Translations under genes and position numbers: made by a program | From: Eubacteriaceae bacterium | Lineage (GTDB): Bacteria; Bacillota; Clostridia; Lachnospirales; Lachnospiraceae | Reading direction: 5' to 3' | DNA length: 64,000 nucleotides | Assembly (NCBI GenBank): GCA_902362875.1 | Contig: CABIYF010000008.1 | Location: 8,056 to 72,055, forward strand | Shown: positions 1-12,488 of the stretch, one piece after another | Position numbering within the stretch: the stretch's first letter is position 1 | Layout: each line of letters begins with the position of its first letter | The notes under the pieces: model-generated | Databases searched by the model: none | Told to the model about the DNA's origin: nothing | The model's input: the letters and a program-made list of their open reading frames with translations, nothing else

Positions 1-42
1 TTCTAAGTCTTGTACTTCATCATAAACATCCTGTTTGATCAT
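1..42 (-). CDS. Start of a gene running off the window edge
   Basis: Only 14 codons are visible (MIKQDVYDEVQDLE), beginning with an ATG preceded by a purine-rich AGCAGG stretch. It begins 15 bases after the stop of the upstream membrane-protein gene, so it is probably the third gene of the same operon. An amidohydrolase or M20-type peptidase would suit such a position and N-terminus, but too little is visible to assign a family. Confidence 0.5.
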   Translation of the reverse strand, partial: MIKQDVYDEVQDLE

Positions 43-57
43 TTTATCGCCTGCTTT

Positions 58-750
58 CTATTCCTTTGTTGTATTTTTTAAGGTTGCCATTCCAATGGCA
101 ATACTTACGAAGACGCATCCTAATGTTCCAAGCCAGTTTGATGCTCCTGGTAACCAGTTAAAGTATCCCATTCCAATCATGAAATATAAGATGACCGCAA
201 ATACAACCATAATGACACTGTGTTTTTTCATTTTCATTCCAAACTGTACTAATAAAGCTCCAAATAAGGCTGGTAATAAGTAGTTTAACGCTGCTTTAAT
301 ACTTTCTGGAAGCATTGCTAATACAGAAGTTCCAAGGATCGCTCCAATCGTAAGAACAGATACATTAATTACGATAGATACTGCCATTCCAAGAGTTGCA
401 ACGACAGATCCTTTTTCTGTTCCTGGCTCTACATCTGCTGCCACCTGTGCCATACTTGCACATGGGATTCTCATATTAGAGATATTTCCAGATAAGAATG
501 CCATATAAGTTCCAGCAGCTCCAACAACTGGGAAGTAAGAGATCGGTTCTACAAACCATAACACTCCAAATGCACTGGCTCCGCTGATAAATGCGGTTAA
601 TAATGCAGCTGGTTTTGGTAAGATTCCATAGACAACAGCTAATACAAGTGCTGGAGTAAAGGAAAGAAGAACTCCAAGGTATCCTGTGATCTTACCGATC
701 TTATTGACTTGTGGTACATATTCTTTATTATAATAATCCTGATTGTTCAT
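58..750 (-). CDS. Polytopic membrane protein, partner of the DUF5058-like protein
   Basis: A 230-residue protein that is almost entirely hydrophobic, with about five to six membrane segments and a short hydrophilic N-terminus of about 20 residues. The loop near residues 90-115 (NMRIPCASMAQVAADVEPGTEKGS) is the only sizable polar stretch and may sit near a substrate path. Start: ATG with GCAGGAGGAAG just upstream, lying immediately after the end of the neighbouring membrane gene when that gene is read through its frameshift. The two membrane genes and the gene at the window edge appear to be one operon. A two-component transporter for an amino-acid- or amide-like substrate is my guess from gene arrangement; substrate is not readable from the sequence. 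Confidence 0.75.
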   Translation of the reverse strand: MNNQDYYNKEYVPQVNKIGKITGYLGVLLSFTPALVLAVVYGILPKPAALLTAFISGASAFGVLWFVEPISYFPVVGAAGTYMAFLSGNISNMRIPCASMAQVAADVEPGTEKGSVVATLGMAVSIVINVSVLTIGAILGTSVLAMLPESIKAALNYLLPALFGALLVQFGMKMKKHSVIMVVFAVILYFMIGMGYFNWLPGASNWLGTLGCVFVSIAIGMATLKNTTKE

Positions 751-766
751 CGTATCTTCCTCCTGC

Positions 767-1509
767 TTAGACTAATGCTGTAATGATCATGGCTCCAAGA
801 ATTGTGATCGTTAAAGACCATTCTTTTAACCATCCGATCTCTTTTTATTTGCAACTTTGGTAAGTACAAACATGATCACGGCTCCAAGCACACATGCTAA
901 GGCATTCTTCCATGCTCCGCTCATTGTGATCTGGTCTGCTTTCATCATCATAGAGTAAAATGGTTTGGATAAATGGCTTGCACACATGGCAGAGAATACA
1001 CCAATGATGGCACAGGAAGCAATCATTGTCAGTGTTCCTGTATTTCCTCTGGAAACTTTCTTTTCGATCTTATCCATCTTATTTGCAGAGAATGTTGCGA
1101 ATAACGCCCATCCGATAGAGCAAAGGATCATGGTCCAGACTGCCATTCCTAAAGCTTCTGGTGTTAATGTGTCGGTTCCAAGTTGTACCCCGACAGCGGA
1201 TGTTCCAAGTCCTGCTGCGATAGATTCAAACATAACGGAACCGATCATAGATAATCTCATCCAGCCGATTGGCCCTCCTACAGATACTAACAGAGAAAGC
1301 ATCGCACTTAATACAACGATGGATGGTCCGATCGATGTTACCGCACTGCTTTTCATTGCTTTTTTCATCTGTTTATCGTTAAGTCCTAGTTTCTTTCCTG
1401 ATTTGTAAGCACCCCTTGCGAATAAGACTGCCTGTAAGATGACAAATGCCACTGGAAGTGAACAGGCAAGCCACATTGGAATACTATTTGCGATTTTCAT
1501 TGCGTCCAT
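767..1509 (-). pseudogene. DUF5058-like membrane protein with an apparent frameshift near its C-terminus
   Basis: The open frame from the ATG encodes 227 residues and stops at 826 after ...VANKKRSDG. It resembles the DUF5058 membrane family as I recall it (N-terminal helix, positively charged GKKLGLNDKQMKKAMK loop near residues 37-52, then several helices). In the next frame, directly beyond the T5 run at 842-846 (A5 in the coding strand), the translation continues as KKEIGWLKEWSLTITILGAM and ends in IITALV at a stop at 767-769, adding a last membrane helix and placing the stop just before the downstream gene's ribosome binding site. One extra A in the run restores a 247-residue protein. This is either a true mutation, a slippage site, or a sequencing error in a homopolymer. 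Start ATG follows AAGGAGGA. Confidence 0.7.
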
Positions 1510-1548
1510 ATTTTTATCCTCCTTATCGGTCCGTGTGTTTTGTATGCA

Positions 1549-1666
1549 ATTATATTACCTGTTTTGTTGATGAAATGGTATGAAAATTTTTTCACTTTTT
1601 ATCGAGGTATCTTGGTTTTTGAAGATTTTTATGATGAATTTGTTTATGAAGTGAATTTTTTTCACT
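1549..1666 (-). promoter_or_regulatory. Promoter and two operator-like inverted repeats for the membrane-protein operon
   Basis: A TATAAT -10 element lies on the minus strand at 1549-1554. Just upstream are two related inverted repeats, TGAAAATTTTTTCA at 1581-1594 and the longer perfect AGTGAATTTTTTTCACT at 1650-1666; both share TGAA...TTCA arms separated by an AT run. Their placement upstream of the -35 area suggests binding by a dedicated regulator that is not encoded beside them. Confidence 0.5.
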
Positions 1667-1704
1667 CTTCTATCTTTATTTTTTGTAAATTCTGATAACA
1701 CAAC

Positions 1705-1734
1705 AAAAAGGCGTTAACATTCTAACACCTTTTT
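1705..1734 (-). terminator. Rho-independent terminator after the 6-phospho-beta-glucosidase gene
   Basis: AAAAAGGCGTTA and TAACACCTTTTT form a 12-base stem. The single non-Watson-Crick position is a G-U wobble only in the minus-strand RNA, and a T5 run follows on that strand. Confidence 0.8.
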
Positions 1735-1741
1735 ATGATCT

Positions 1742-5703
<3,962 letters not shown>

Positions 5704-5725
5704 GATTCTTCTCCTTTTCAAATAT

Positions 5726-7597
5726 TTATTCTACATTCATGATAACATCGTTTTCTTCGCATGCTCCATTATGACATTCAACTTTTTGATATTCATCACT
5801 ATTGATCACCAAAGTTACTACGATATCATCAAAATTTGCTGCTTTTATCTTTTCTCTGTCAAATTCGATTAGTTTGTCACCTTTTTGGACTGCCTGTCCA
5901 TCTTTTACAAAGACTTTAAATCCTTCTCCATTCATTTTGACTGTGTCAATCCCGATATGGATCAGCAGCTGTACATCCTGATCTGAAACCATTCCAACTG
6001 CATGTTTTGTTTCTGTTACAGAGCTGATCACTCCATCAAATGGTGCATACACAACTGATTCAGAAGGTCTGATTCCTACACCTTTTCCAAGCATCCCTGA
6101 TGCAAAAGTTTCGTCTTTAATCTGATCTTGTGGAATTGCAGTTCCTTTGACTGGTGCATAAATTTTTTGTCTTGTTTCTTTTTTATCATTTGTTTTTTCT
6201 GTAGTTTCAATTTCTTCTGCTTCGTCTTTACTGTTTGTTGTAAAAATAAATGACACAACCGCTGCAATAGCAAATGCAACAACTGCACATATGATAAATC
6301 CATAAAAACTGATGTCAATTCCTTTTGGATTGATCATTGCTGGAATTCTAAAGATTCCATCTCCTGCATAGACATACATTTTTCCACCGAGTGCTCCAAG
6401 AATTCCTCCTGCAACCCCTCCTCCGATCATTCCTGCTGCGAATAATCTGATGTTTGTAAGTGCAATAGAGTAAATCGTAGGTTCTGTAACTCCACATAAT
6501 GCAGATACCATGTTACCCAATCCCATACTCTTCTTTTCCTGATCCTTATTTTTAAGAGCATATCCTAATGCTACTCCTGCAAATGCCCATACAGATAACC
6601 CCATGATTGCATTCACTGGATCGTATCCTAAAGAAAACAGGTTATTCATTAAGATCGGAATAAATGCCGTATGTAATCCAAGTAAAACAACTAACTGCCA
6701 GCAGGCTCCGATCACAATTCCTCCAATTAATGGACTAACTCCAAAGATTCCCATAACTGCCTTGGAAAGCAGTGAAGATAAGATGTTCATAACTGGTCCT
6801 AAAACAAGCCATGCTACAGGTACTGTAATGATCACTACGAATGTTGGCACAAAGATCAACTGTAATACAGAAGGTATGATCTTCTTTGCCAGTTTTTCTA
6901 ATTTAGATGCAAAAAATGCTGCTAATAAAATTGGCAGAAATGTATTTGCGTAACTTACAGATGTTACATGTAATGTAAGGAATGTCATTCCGCCTTTTGC
7001 ACTAACTGCAGTTAACAGATTCGGATATAAAAATGCTCCTCCGATCACTGCTGTTACATAAGGATTACAATTGAAAATCTTTCCACATGTGAATCCAACT
7101 AAGATTGGCATGAAATACATAACGGCATCTGCTGCTGCATATAAAAGAATATACGTTCCATCTGTTGTCTTGAGTACACCTGCCGTTGTTAAGATCACTA
7201 AAAGTCCTTTGATGATTCCACTTGCTACTAATGGTCCGATCATCGGCATGATACAGCCAGCAATCGTCTTAAAAAAGCGATTCCATAAACTTCCTTCTTT
7301 GACTACTTTATAAGAATCTTTATCCGCTGCCTTACTATCTGTCAAATCTGCTTCTTTTTTTACATAGTCAATGAGGTCACTTACGTTTGTTCCAATGATG
7401 ACCTGGTATTGTCCACCTTGATTCATCACACCTTTTACTTCCTTAATGGAAGCTACCTTTTCTTTGTCTGGAATACTATCATCTTTCAGCACAAAACGCA
7501 GTCTTGTCATACAATTACCAACACTGATAATATTCTCTTTTCCCCCTACAGCTGCTACAATTTCTCTTGCAAGCTGTGTATAATCAATTTTTGCCAT
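5726..7597 (-). CDS. PTS beta-glucoside transporter EIIBCA
   Basis: Imports and phosphorylates a beta-glucoside. Domain order is B-C-A. EIIB occupies residues 1-85, with the phosphorylated Cys29 in the GNCMTRLRF motif. EIIC is a roughly 10-helix membrane part from about 100 to 460 (GLHTAFIPI, CGVTEPTIYS). EIIA covers about 490-620, with the phosphorylated His547 in LIHIGIDTVKMNGEGF. The start is set at MAKIDYTQLA, 43 codons inside the longest frame, because TGGAGGAAAA precedes it. At 623 residues it has normal length. It heads the operon with the large hydrolase and the 6-phospho-beta-glucosidase and is divergent from an AraC-type regulator, the usual arrangement of an inducible aryl-glucoside locus. 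Confidence 0.95.
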   Translation of the reverse strand: MAKIDYTQLAREIVAAVGGKENIISVGNCMTRLRFVLKDDSIPDKEKVASIKEVKGVMNQGGQYQVIIGTNVSDLIDYVKKEADLTDSKAADKDSYKVVKEGSLWNRFFKTIAGCIMPMIGPLVASGIIKGLLVILTTAGVLKTTDGTYILLYAAADAVMYFMPILVGFTCGKIFNCNPYVTAVIGGAFLYPNLLTAVSAKGGMTFLTLHVTSVSYANTFLPILLAAFFASKLEKLAKKIIPSVLQLIFVPTFVVIITVPVAWLVLGPVMNILSSLLSKAVMGIFGVSPLIGGIVIGACWQLVVLLGLHTAFIPILMNNLFSLGYDPVNAIMGLSVWAFAGVALGYALKNKDQEKKSMGLGNMVSALCGVTEPTIYSIALTNIRLFAAGMIGGGVAGGILGALGGKMYVYAGDGIFRIPAMINPKGIDISFYGFIICAVVAFAIAAVVSFIFTTNSKDEAEEIETTEKTNDKKETRQKIYAPVKGTAIPQDQIKDETFASGMLGKGVGIRPSESVVYAPFDGVISSVTETKHAVGMVSDQDVQLLIHIGIDTVKMNGEGFKVFVKDGQAVQKGDKLIEFDREKIKAANFDDIVVTLVINSDEYQKVECHNGACEENDVIMNVE

Positions 7598-7661
7598 GCT
7601 TTTTCCTCCATTTTGATTTGATGTTTTGCAAAACAAGTTTATCTGACAGATCCTATTCTTT

Positions 7662-7698
7662 ATTATACAGATATTCCGTAGAAATATAATAACGGAAT
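7662..7698 (-). promoter_or_regulatory. Promoter and candidate AraC site of the beta-glucoside operon
   Basis: The minus strand has a TATAAT -10 element at 7662-7667 but no good -35 hexamer. ATTCCG (7673-7678) and CGGAAT (7693-7698) form an inverted repeat overlapping the expected -35 position. A weak -35 covered by a repeat is typical of an activator-dependent promoter; the divergent AraC protein is the obvious candidate. Confidence 0.45.
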
Positions 7699-7773
7699 CA
7701 TTCAAAAACATTGACCATTTCCACACTATTTGTTATCCTTAAAAAAAGAAAAAGTTTTTAGGAGATCATATAA

Positions 7774-8799
7774 ATGGATTATGAAACAATGAATCAAAAA
7801 ATGTTTGAATTATCAGAAAGTGAAAAACGTTATCTGCATGGTGACAGTTTTGATGGATGGAAAAACGTTCCAACGCAAACGCTTGATAAGCATACTGTAT
7901 ACAGGATTCCTGGCCTTGATTATGACCTTTCTTCTCATTCAAAAAATGATGAAATTTATTCTTTGATCGGCTCTCACAATTTATTATTGAAACGAAATTC
8001 CAGATTTAATGAAGTTCCTGAACATGTTCATTCTTATATTGAATTAAACTATGTATATTCCGGAAACTGTCCTCAAACAATCCATGGAAAGAAAATTACA
8101 TTGACCAAAAATCAAGTTCTTTTGATTGATACAGACTGCCCTCATTCTATTTCTTATCTTTCTGAAAGTGATATCATGATCAGCCTTATGATCTCAAAGG
8201 AATTTTTAAAAGATCATCTATTTGGGCAGTTTTCTAAAGAAAGTATTCTTTCCAGATTTTTTATCAATGCGATCACTGAAAAAACTGATCATGACCATTA
8301 TTTATTATTTCATTCTGAAAATGACCGTCGAATTTCTTTATTTTTTCAAGAATTTCTCTGTGAATGTTTTGATCCGTCTATTAATTCCAAAGATATTCTT
8401 CGGCACCTTTTTTATGTCATCATTGCACAGTTAATCAATATCTACGAAAATGATATCTCACAAGGCCAAACCTCGGATTCCCAGAATTATGCATCTTCAA
8501 TCATTCGTTATATCGAAGAACATTACAAAACCTGCACTCAGCAGAGCGTATCTGAATATTTTCATATCAGTCCCAATTATGTATCGAGAGTGTTAAAAAA
8601 GTATATGGGATTTACTTATATGCAGCTTATTCACGAAAAACGGCTGACCGTAGCCGCACAACTGTTAACTCACAGTTCTTTGTCTGTTACAGCGATTGCA
8701 AATGAGATTGGTTATGAAAATGTATCATTCTTTTATAAAAAATTTTATCAGAAATATCATTGCACGCCAAAAGAATATAAAATAAAAAAATCATTATAA
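7774..8799 (+). CDS. AraC-family transcriptional regulator of the beta-glucoside operon
   Basis: A 341-residue regulator. The N-terminal half has a cupin-like sensing fold (PEHVHSYIELNYVYSGN near residues 85-105). The last 100 residues hold two helix-turn-helix motifs of the AraC type (SVSEYFHISPNYVSRVLKKY and SVTAIANEIGYENVSFFYKKF) ending in the family signature CTPKEYK. AGGAG lies nine bases before the ATG. It is divergent from the EIIBCA gene and most likely activates that operon in response to the imported glycoside or its aglycone. The convergent gene behind it is separated by a bidirectional terminator. Confidence 0.93.
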   Translation: MDYETMNQKMFELSESEKRYLHGDSFDGWKNVPTQTLDKHTVYRIPGLDYDLSSHSKNDEIYSLIGSHNLLLKRNSRFNEVPEHVHSYIELNYVYSGNCPQTIHGKKITLTKNQVLLIDTDCPHSISYLSESDIMISLMISKEFLKDHLFGQFSKESILSRFFINAITEKTDHDHYLLFHSENDRRISLFFQEFLCECFDPSINSKDILRHLFYVIIAQLINIYENDISQGQTSDSQNYASSIIRYIEEHYKTCTQQSVSEYFHISPNYVSRVLKKYMGFTYMQLIHEKRLTVAAQLLTHSSLSVTAIANEIGYENVSFFYKKFYQKYHCTPKEYKIKKSL

Positions 8800-8806
8800 A
8801 AAGCAT

Positions 8807-8847
8807 AAAAGGACAGTATGTTCACATATGATATGACTGTCCTTTTT
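8807..8847. terminator. Bidirectional terminator between the AraC gene and the C-C hydrolase gene
   Basis: AAAAGGACAGT and ACTGTCCTTTTT form an 11-base perfect stem with A and T runs on both sides, between two convergent genes. Confidence 0.85.
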
Positions 8848-8848
8848 C

Positions 8849-9637
8849 TTATAAATTATCTTTATTTTCTTCATAAACTTGCGGAAGGATTACTGCTAAA
8901 TTTGTGAATTCTTTGATATTGTGTGCAAATAATCCTTGTGGTACGATTTCTGGAATCTTTGCTCCTTCTGGAAGTGTTTTTATGATTTTTCCATCGACAA
9001 TTCCCATTCCTATCCAGAATCTCGAACAAAACATTACTCCATCTTTGTATGGATACCATTTATGTGTCATAGCTGCTGCACAACTGCTTTCACCGATCGC
9101 ACATACCATAGAACTGCATTTTGAAGTTCCAATATTACGTTCATCATATCCAAAATCTTTTGGACGTTTAAAATTTAGTTTAAGAAATTCTGGTCCTGGT
9201 CCGACATCTTCCATAATATAATGACTGACTCCCCATGTCTTTTCTCTCATCGGAACATTTGGATCACAGACATAATCCACGCGGTCTGCTCTTGCAAAAT
9301 AGTGATCTTCTGGATCCCAGATCTTATAACGAAGATCAGAACCTACACTATGCCATGGAAACCACCAGTCAAGCATCTCTACTGTGACTCCTGGCATATA
9401 TGTTTCATTACATACAAAGCCTGTACCATCTTTCATCACACCAAATCCGATCTGGCAGTAATTATCATCTTCTCCTTTTAAGAATAAATCTTTTTCTTCA
9501 AAGGAAACCATTTCTGTTTTTGATGGTCCCTGCTTTAAAATTTCCAGTTTTTCTTCTGGAACTGGTGCTAATTCCTGTTCAAAAAAGCGATAATAGGACA
9601 ATTGTTTTTCTTCTTTACTTACTCCGACTTTTTTCAT
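8849..9637 (-). CDS. Phloretin hydrolase / DAPG-hydrolase family C-C hydrolase
   Basis: A 262-residue protein that I recognise as the PhlG/phloretin hydrolase family (DAPG hydrolase domain). Family members are zinc enzymes that cut the carbon-carbon bond between an acyl group and a phloroglucinol ring; the gut enzyme splits phloretin into phloroglucinol and 3-(4-hydroxyphenyl)propionate. Candidate metal ligands are His96 (WWFPWHSVG) and the His239-x3-Glu243 pair (FAHNIKEF). Trp/Tyr-rich stretches (MLDWWFPWH, HKWYPYKDG) would line an aromatic pocket. No signal peptide, so cytosolic. Its ATG overlaps the TGA stop of the DUF1097 gene and it ends the three-gene operon headed by the enoate-reductase-like flavoprotein. 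The substrate cannot be told from sequence alone; diacylphloroglucinols or other dihydrochalcones are alternatives to phloretin. Confidence 0.85.
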   Translation of the reverse strand: MKKVGVSKEEKQLSYYRFFEQELAPVPEEKLEILKQGPSKTEMVSFEEKDLFLKGEDDNYCQIGFGVMKDGTGFVCNETYMPGVTVEMLDWWFPWHSVGSDLRYKIWDPEDHYFARADRVDYVCDPNVPMREKTWGVSHYIMEDVGPGPEFLKLNFKRPKDFGYDERNIGTSKCSSMVCAIGESSCAAAMTHKWYPYKDGVMFCSRFWIGMGIVDGKIIKTLPEGAKIPEIVPQGLFAHNIKEFTNLAVILPQVYEENKDNL

Positions 9638-10164
9638 TTTTTATGACTTCCTTTCTCTTTATTTTTAAATACCTTGACCATTTTTCTCTGGACAATATCT
9701 ACAAATACACCAACATACCAAATTCCTGCAAGCATTGCTGCAGCGATCTGTACAGGCGTTGATCCAAGATGTCCCCATCCCATTGGTGCAAGAATTGTAA
9801 GCCCAACGGCCCATCCACATAACCATGCTGGTGTAAAGATCCATTTTGGAAAACAGGCTGAAATCAATACTGCTAGTCCTCCTAAAATAAATAATGTTAT
9901 AAACAATTCCATATCTGCATTAAAATTCATTATATCCATAATTTTTAATGCAAAGACTGCCCAGAAATCTCCAAGTAAAAATCCGATAGAAATCTTTACT
10001 GCATCACTTCTCTTATTCCCATTCGTGACGTAAAGTCCGGCACAGATCAATGCGACTGCACCGGTACTTACATTGATATGAGGGGCGATCACTGCCCATA
10101 TTGGAGGAAAAAGAGCAATACAAAATGCTAGAGTCAACACTTCAATTGTTATTTTATGTTTCAA
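9634..10164 (-). CDS. DUF1097-type inner membrane protein
   Basis: A 176-residue membrane protein with about five helices and a basic C-terminal tail (KNKEKGSHKK), resembling the DUF1097 (YcdZ-like) family, whose function is not established. The start is TTG, fixed by GAGGAG seven bases upstream. It lies between the flavoprotein and the C-C hydrolase and overlaps the latter by four bases, so it is made with them. In this context it is a candidate for movement of an aromatic substrate or of a product such as phloroglucinol across the membrane; that is inference from position only. Confidence 0.8.
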   Translation of the reverse strand: MKHKITIEVLTLAFCIALFPPIWAVIAPHINVSTGAVALICAGLYVTNGNKRSDAVKISIGFLLGDFWAVFALKIMDIMNFNADMELFITLFILGGLAVLISACFPKWIFTPAWLCGWAVGLTILAPMGWGHLGSTPVQIAAAMLAGIWYVGVFVDIVQRKMVKVFKNKEKGSHKK

Positions 10165-10212
10165 TTATTTTCTCCTCTGCCTCGTTTCAATCAATTTCTA
10201 TTACATCATAAT

Positions 10213-12246
10213 TTAGATGATTTCCATTGCGGCTGTCCATCCTTCACGAACAGAATCTCCAATCTGTCTAGCATGAACACAATCTCCAATCTTCCATACC
10301 AGAATATCCTTTTCATTGATCACTGCTTCTAAAGCTTCTGTGCTGTGATTTCTTCTTCCCATTGCATTGACTACTGTATCCGCTTTCAGCGTAATTTCTT
10401 TTCCATCCTGCTCGGCTGTTACAAAATCTTTTCCGACTTTTGTTACTCTGGCATTGACTTCATATTTTCCACCATGTTCATCGATGAAATCATGGACCGC
10501 TGTTCTATAAAGTCCTGTGATATCTGGCATCAGGGCAGCTTTCATTTCTACGATCGTTGTTTTCACTCCATGATCAATATAGTCTGCAGCAGCTTCACAT
10601 CCAACGAGTCCTCCACCTAAAATGATCGTGCTTTCACCAAGTCCTTTAAAATCATTATTGTACACTTCCATTGCTGTCACAGCATTTTCAATTCCTTCGA
10701 TTGGAAGAATCAGATCATCAGAGCCAACCGCAAGGATCACTGCTTCTGGATTGATCTCTTTGATCATTTCTGGTGTTACTTCACAATTTAATCTTACATC
10801 TACTGGACGTTTCTTAACTTCACGGATTAAAAGATTTTTGAAATTACGGATATCTACTTTGTGGTCTGTGTGGTCTGTAAAATTGATCAGTCCTCCAAGA
10901 ACTTCTGATTTTTCACAGAGAATCACCTGATGTCCTCTGTCAACTGCTGTGATTGCTGCCTGCATTCCTCCACAGCCACCACCTACAACAAGCACTTTAC
11001 GGCTTACCTGTGGTTTTGGCATTTCATCTGGTAATACTTTATGATGAGATGCTGGCCATACATCATAAGGATTGATCGTACAAGAATCCAGTGGTGGAAA
11101 TTTTACTGTCCAGATTTCTGTTTCATGTTCTCCAGATGGACCTGGATAGCATCTTCCACAACGTAAACATCGTCTGATCTCATCAGCATGCCCTTCTTTT
11201 GCTTTGTTTGGGAACGCAGGATCAGCAAAGAACTGTCTTCCCATAGATACCATATCTACTTTTCCAGCTTTGATTGCTTCTTCTGCCTGTTCTGGGGAAT
11301 TGATTCCACCGACAACAGTTACTGGAACTGATACATTTTCTTTAATCTTGGCTGCTGCATCTATATTTAGTCCATGTGGCGCATAAGCCGTACTGAATTC
11401 CCTGCTTCTTGAAGAACTTAAATAATGTCCACAAGATACATGGATCATATCGATATATGGTTCACACATCTTACAATATCTGATGGCATCCTCTAATTCC
11501 AAACCACCTTTTAGATGTTCAGAACTACTAACCCTGATCTCAATCATAAAATCAGGTCCCATTGCTTCACGTACACGTTTTAACAGATTTACCGTAAATC
11601 TTGCTCTGTTTTCAAAAGATCCTCCATATTCATCGGTTCGTTTATTATACATTGGAGATAAAAATTGCGCCGGAAGCCATCCATGTCCACAATGGATCAT
11701 AATTCCTTCCCATCCTGCTGCCTGAAACCATTTACATGCTGTCACATAATCTTCATAACAGTCTAAGATTTCTTCTTTTGTAAATGCATCAACATGTGTT
11801 CCATCAGAAAGATCCTTCTCAGATGGCCCTTTAGGATTGATTCCATCTCCAATATTTGTCTTAATCTCTCCACAAGAAACTAGTTCACCAACTGGAAGAG
11901 CTCCATAACTTTTGATCATTTCTGCTGTCTTCTTAATGATATTAAAAATTCTGTCATCTCTTGAATTATAATCTACATATGGTTCAAATGGGAATCTTTT
12001 ATCATATTCATGATTTGGACTGATTTCTCCAAGACAGACGATTCCTGCTCCGCCTTTTGCTTTTGCCTCTAACATACGATATGCTTTTTCATTGACTGGC
12101 TGAGTATATCCAAATGGATCATCTCCTTCCATAAAATGCTCAAATGCAAATAATGCTGGAGAAGCTTCAATACGGTTTTTAACCGTTTTAGAACCGATTT
12201 TTAATGGTTCAAATAAATTTGGAAAATATTGATTTCTTTCTGACAT
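10213..12246 (-). CDS. FMN/FAD/4Fe-4S ene-reductase, enoate/flavonoid reductase type
   Basis: A 677-residue member of the old-yellow-enzyme/2,4-dienoyl-CoA reductase family. Residues 10-345 form the FMN barrel, with the family stretch HCGHGWLPAQFLSP and RTDEYGGSFENRARF at 185-217. Cys360, Cys363, Cys366 and Cys389 would bind the 4Fe-4S cluster. Residues 417-677 hold the FAD fold (VVGGGCGG at 420) and the NAD(P)H fold (LGGGLVGCEAA at 543). Such enzymes reduce activated C=C bonds in anaerobes; gut flavone reductases and the flavanone-cleaving reductase belong to this broad group (recalled, not checked). As first gene of an operon ending in a phloretin-hydrolase-like enzyme, a role in turning a flavone or flavanone into a dihydrochalcone is likely. 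The gap between Cys366 and Cys389 is longer than in dienoyl-CoA reductase. Cinnamate or bile-acid reduction are alternatives. Confidence 0.85.
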   Translation of the reverse strand: MSERNQYFPNLFEPLKIGSKTVKNRIEASPALFAFEHFMEGDDPFGYTQPVNEKAYRMLEAKAKGGAGIVCLGEISPNHEYDKRFPFEPYVDYNSRDDRIFNIIKKTAEMIKSYGALPVGELVSCGEIKTNIGDGINPKGPSEKDLSDGTHVDAFTKEEILDCYEDYVTACKWFQAAGWEGIMIHCGHGWLPAQFLSPMYNKRTDEYGGSFENRARFTVNLLKRVREAMGPDFMIEIRVSSSEHLKGGLELEDAIRYCKMCEPYIDMIHVSCGHYLSSSRSREFSTAYAPHGLNIDAAAKIKENVSVPVTVVGGINSPEQAEEAIKAGKVDMVSMGRQFFADPAFPNKAKEGHADEIRRCLRCGRCYPGPSGEHETEIWTVKFPPLDSCTINPYDVWPASHHKVLPDEMPKPQVSRKVLVVGGGCGGMQAAITAVDRGHQVILCEKSEVLGGLINFTDHTDHKVDIRNFKNLLIREVKKRPVDVRLNCEVTPEMIKEINPEAVILAVGSDDLILPIEGIENAVTAMEVYNNDFKGLGESTIILGGGLVGCEAAADYIDHGVKTTIVEMKAALMPDITGLYRTAVHDFIDEHGGKYEVNARVTKVGKDFVTAEQDGKEITLKADTVVNAMGRRNHSTEALEAVINEKDILVWKIGDCVHARQIGDSVREGWTAAMEII

Positions 12247-12288
12247 AATCTATTATCCTTTCTTAAAAAAATTATTAACTTTGTTATC

Positions 12289-12312
12289 TTGACTTTAACA
12301 AAAATTTGTCAA
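12289..12312. promoter_or_regulatory. Candidate TetR operator in the divergent intergenic region
   Basis: TTGAC and GTCAA arms 14 bases apart, enclosing ACAAA-AA-TTTGT, lie between the divergent flavoprotein and TetR genes. A minus-strand TTGACA -35-like hexamer overlaps the repeat. Position fits an autoregulated TetR operator; no second copy was found. Confidence 0.35.
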
Positions 12313-12488
12313 TCTCATCAATCATCAGCTTTCTTTCAACTGTTTTATTTTGCAATAATTCCAACACATTTGTTGCATTGTATAGATTAAAATACATTTT
12401 TATTTCTTATAAAGTATAATAATTATATTATCTTTTCTTTGTATTTGTATGATATAATAAGAGTAATTTACAGAAAGGACTAACTACC

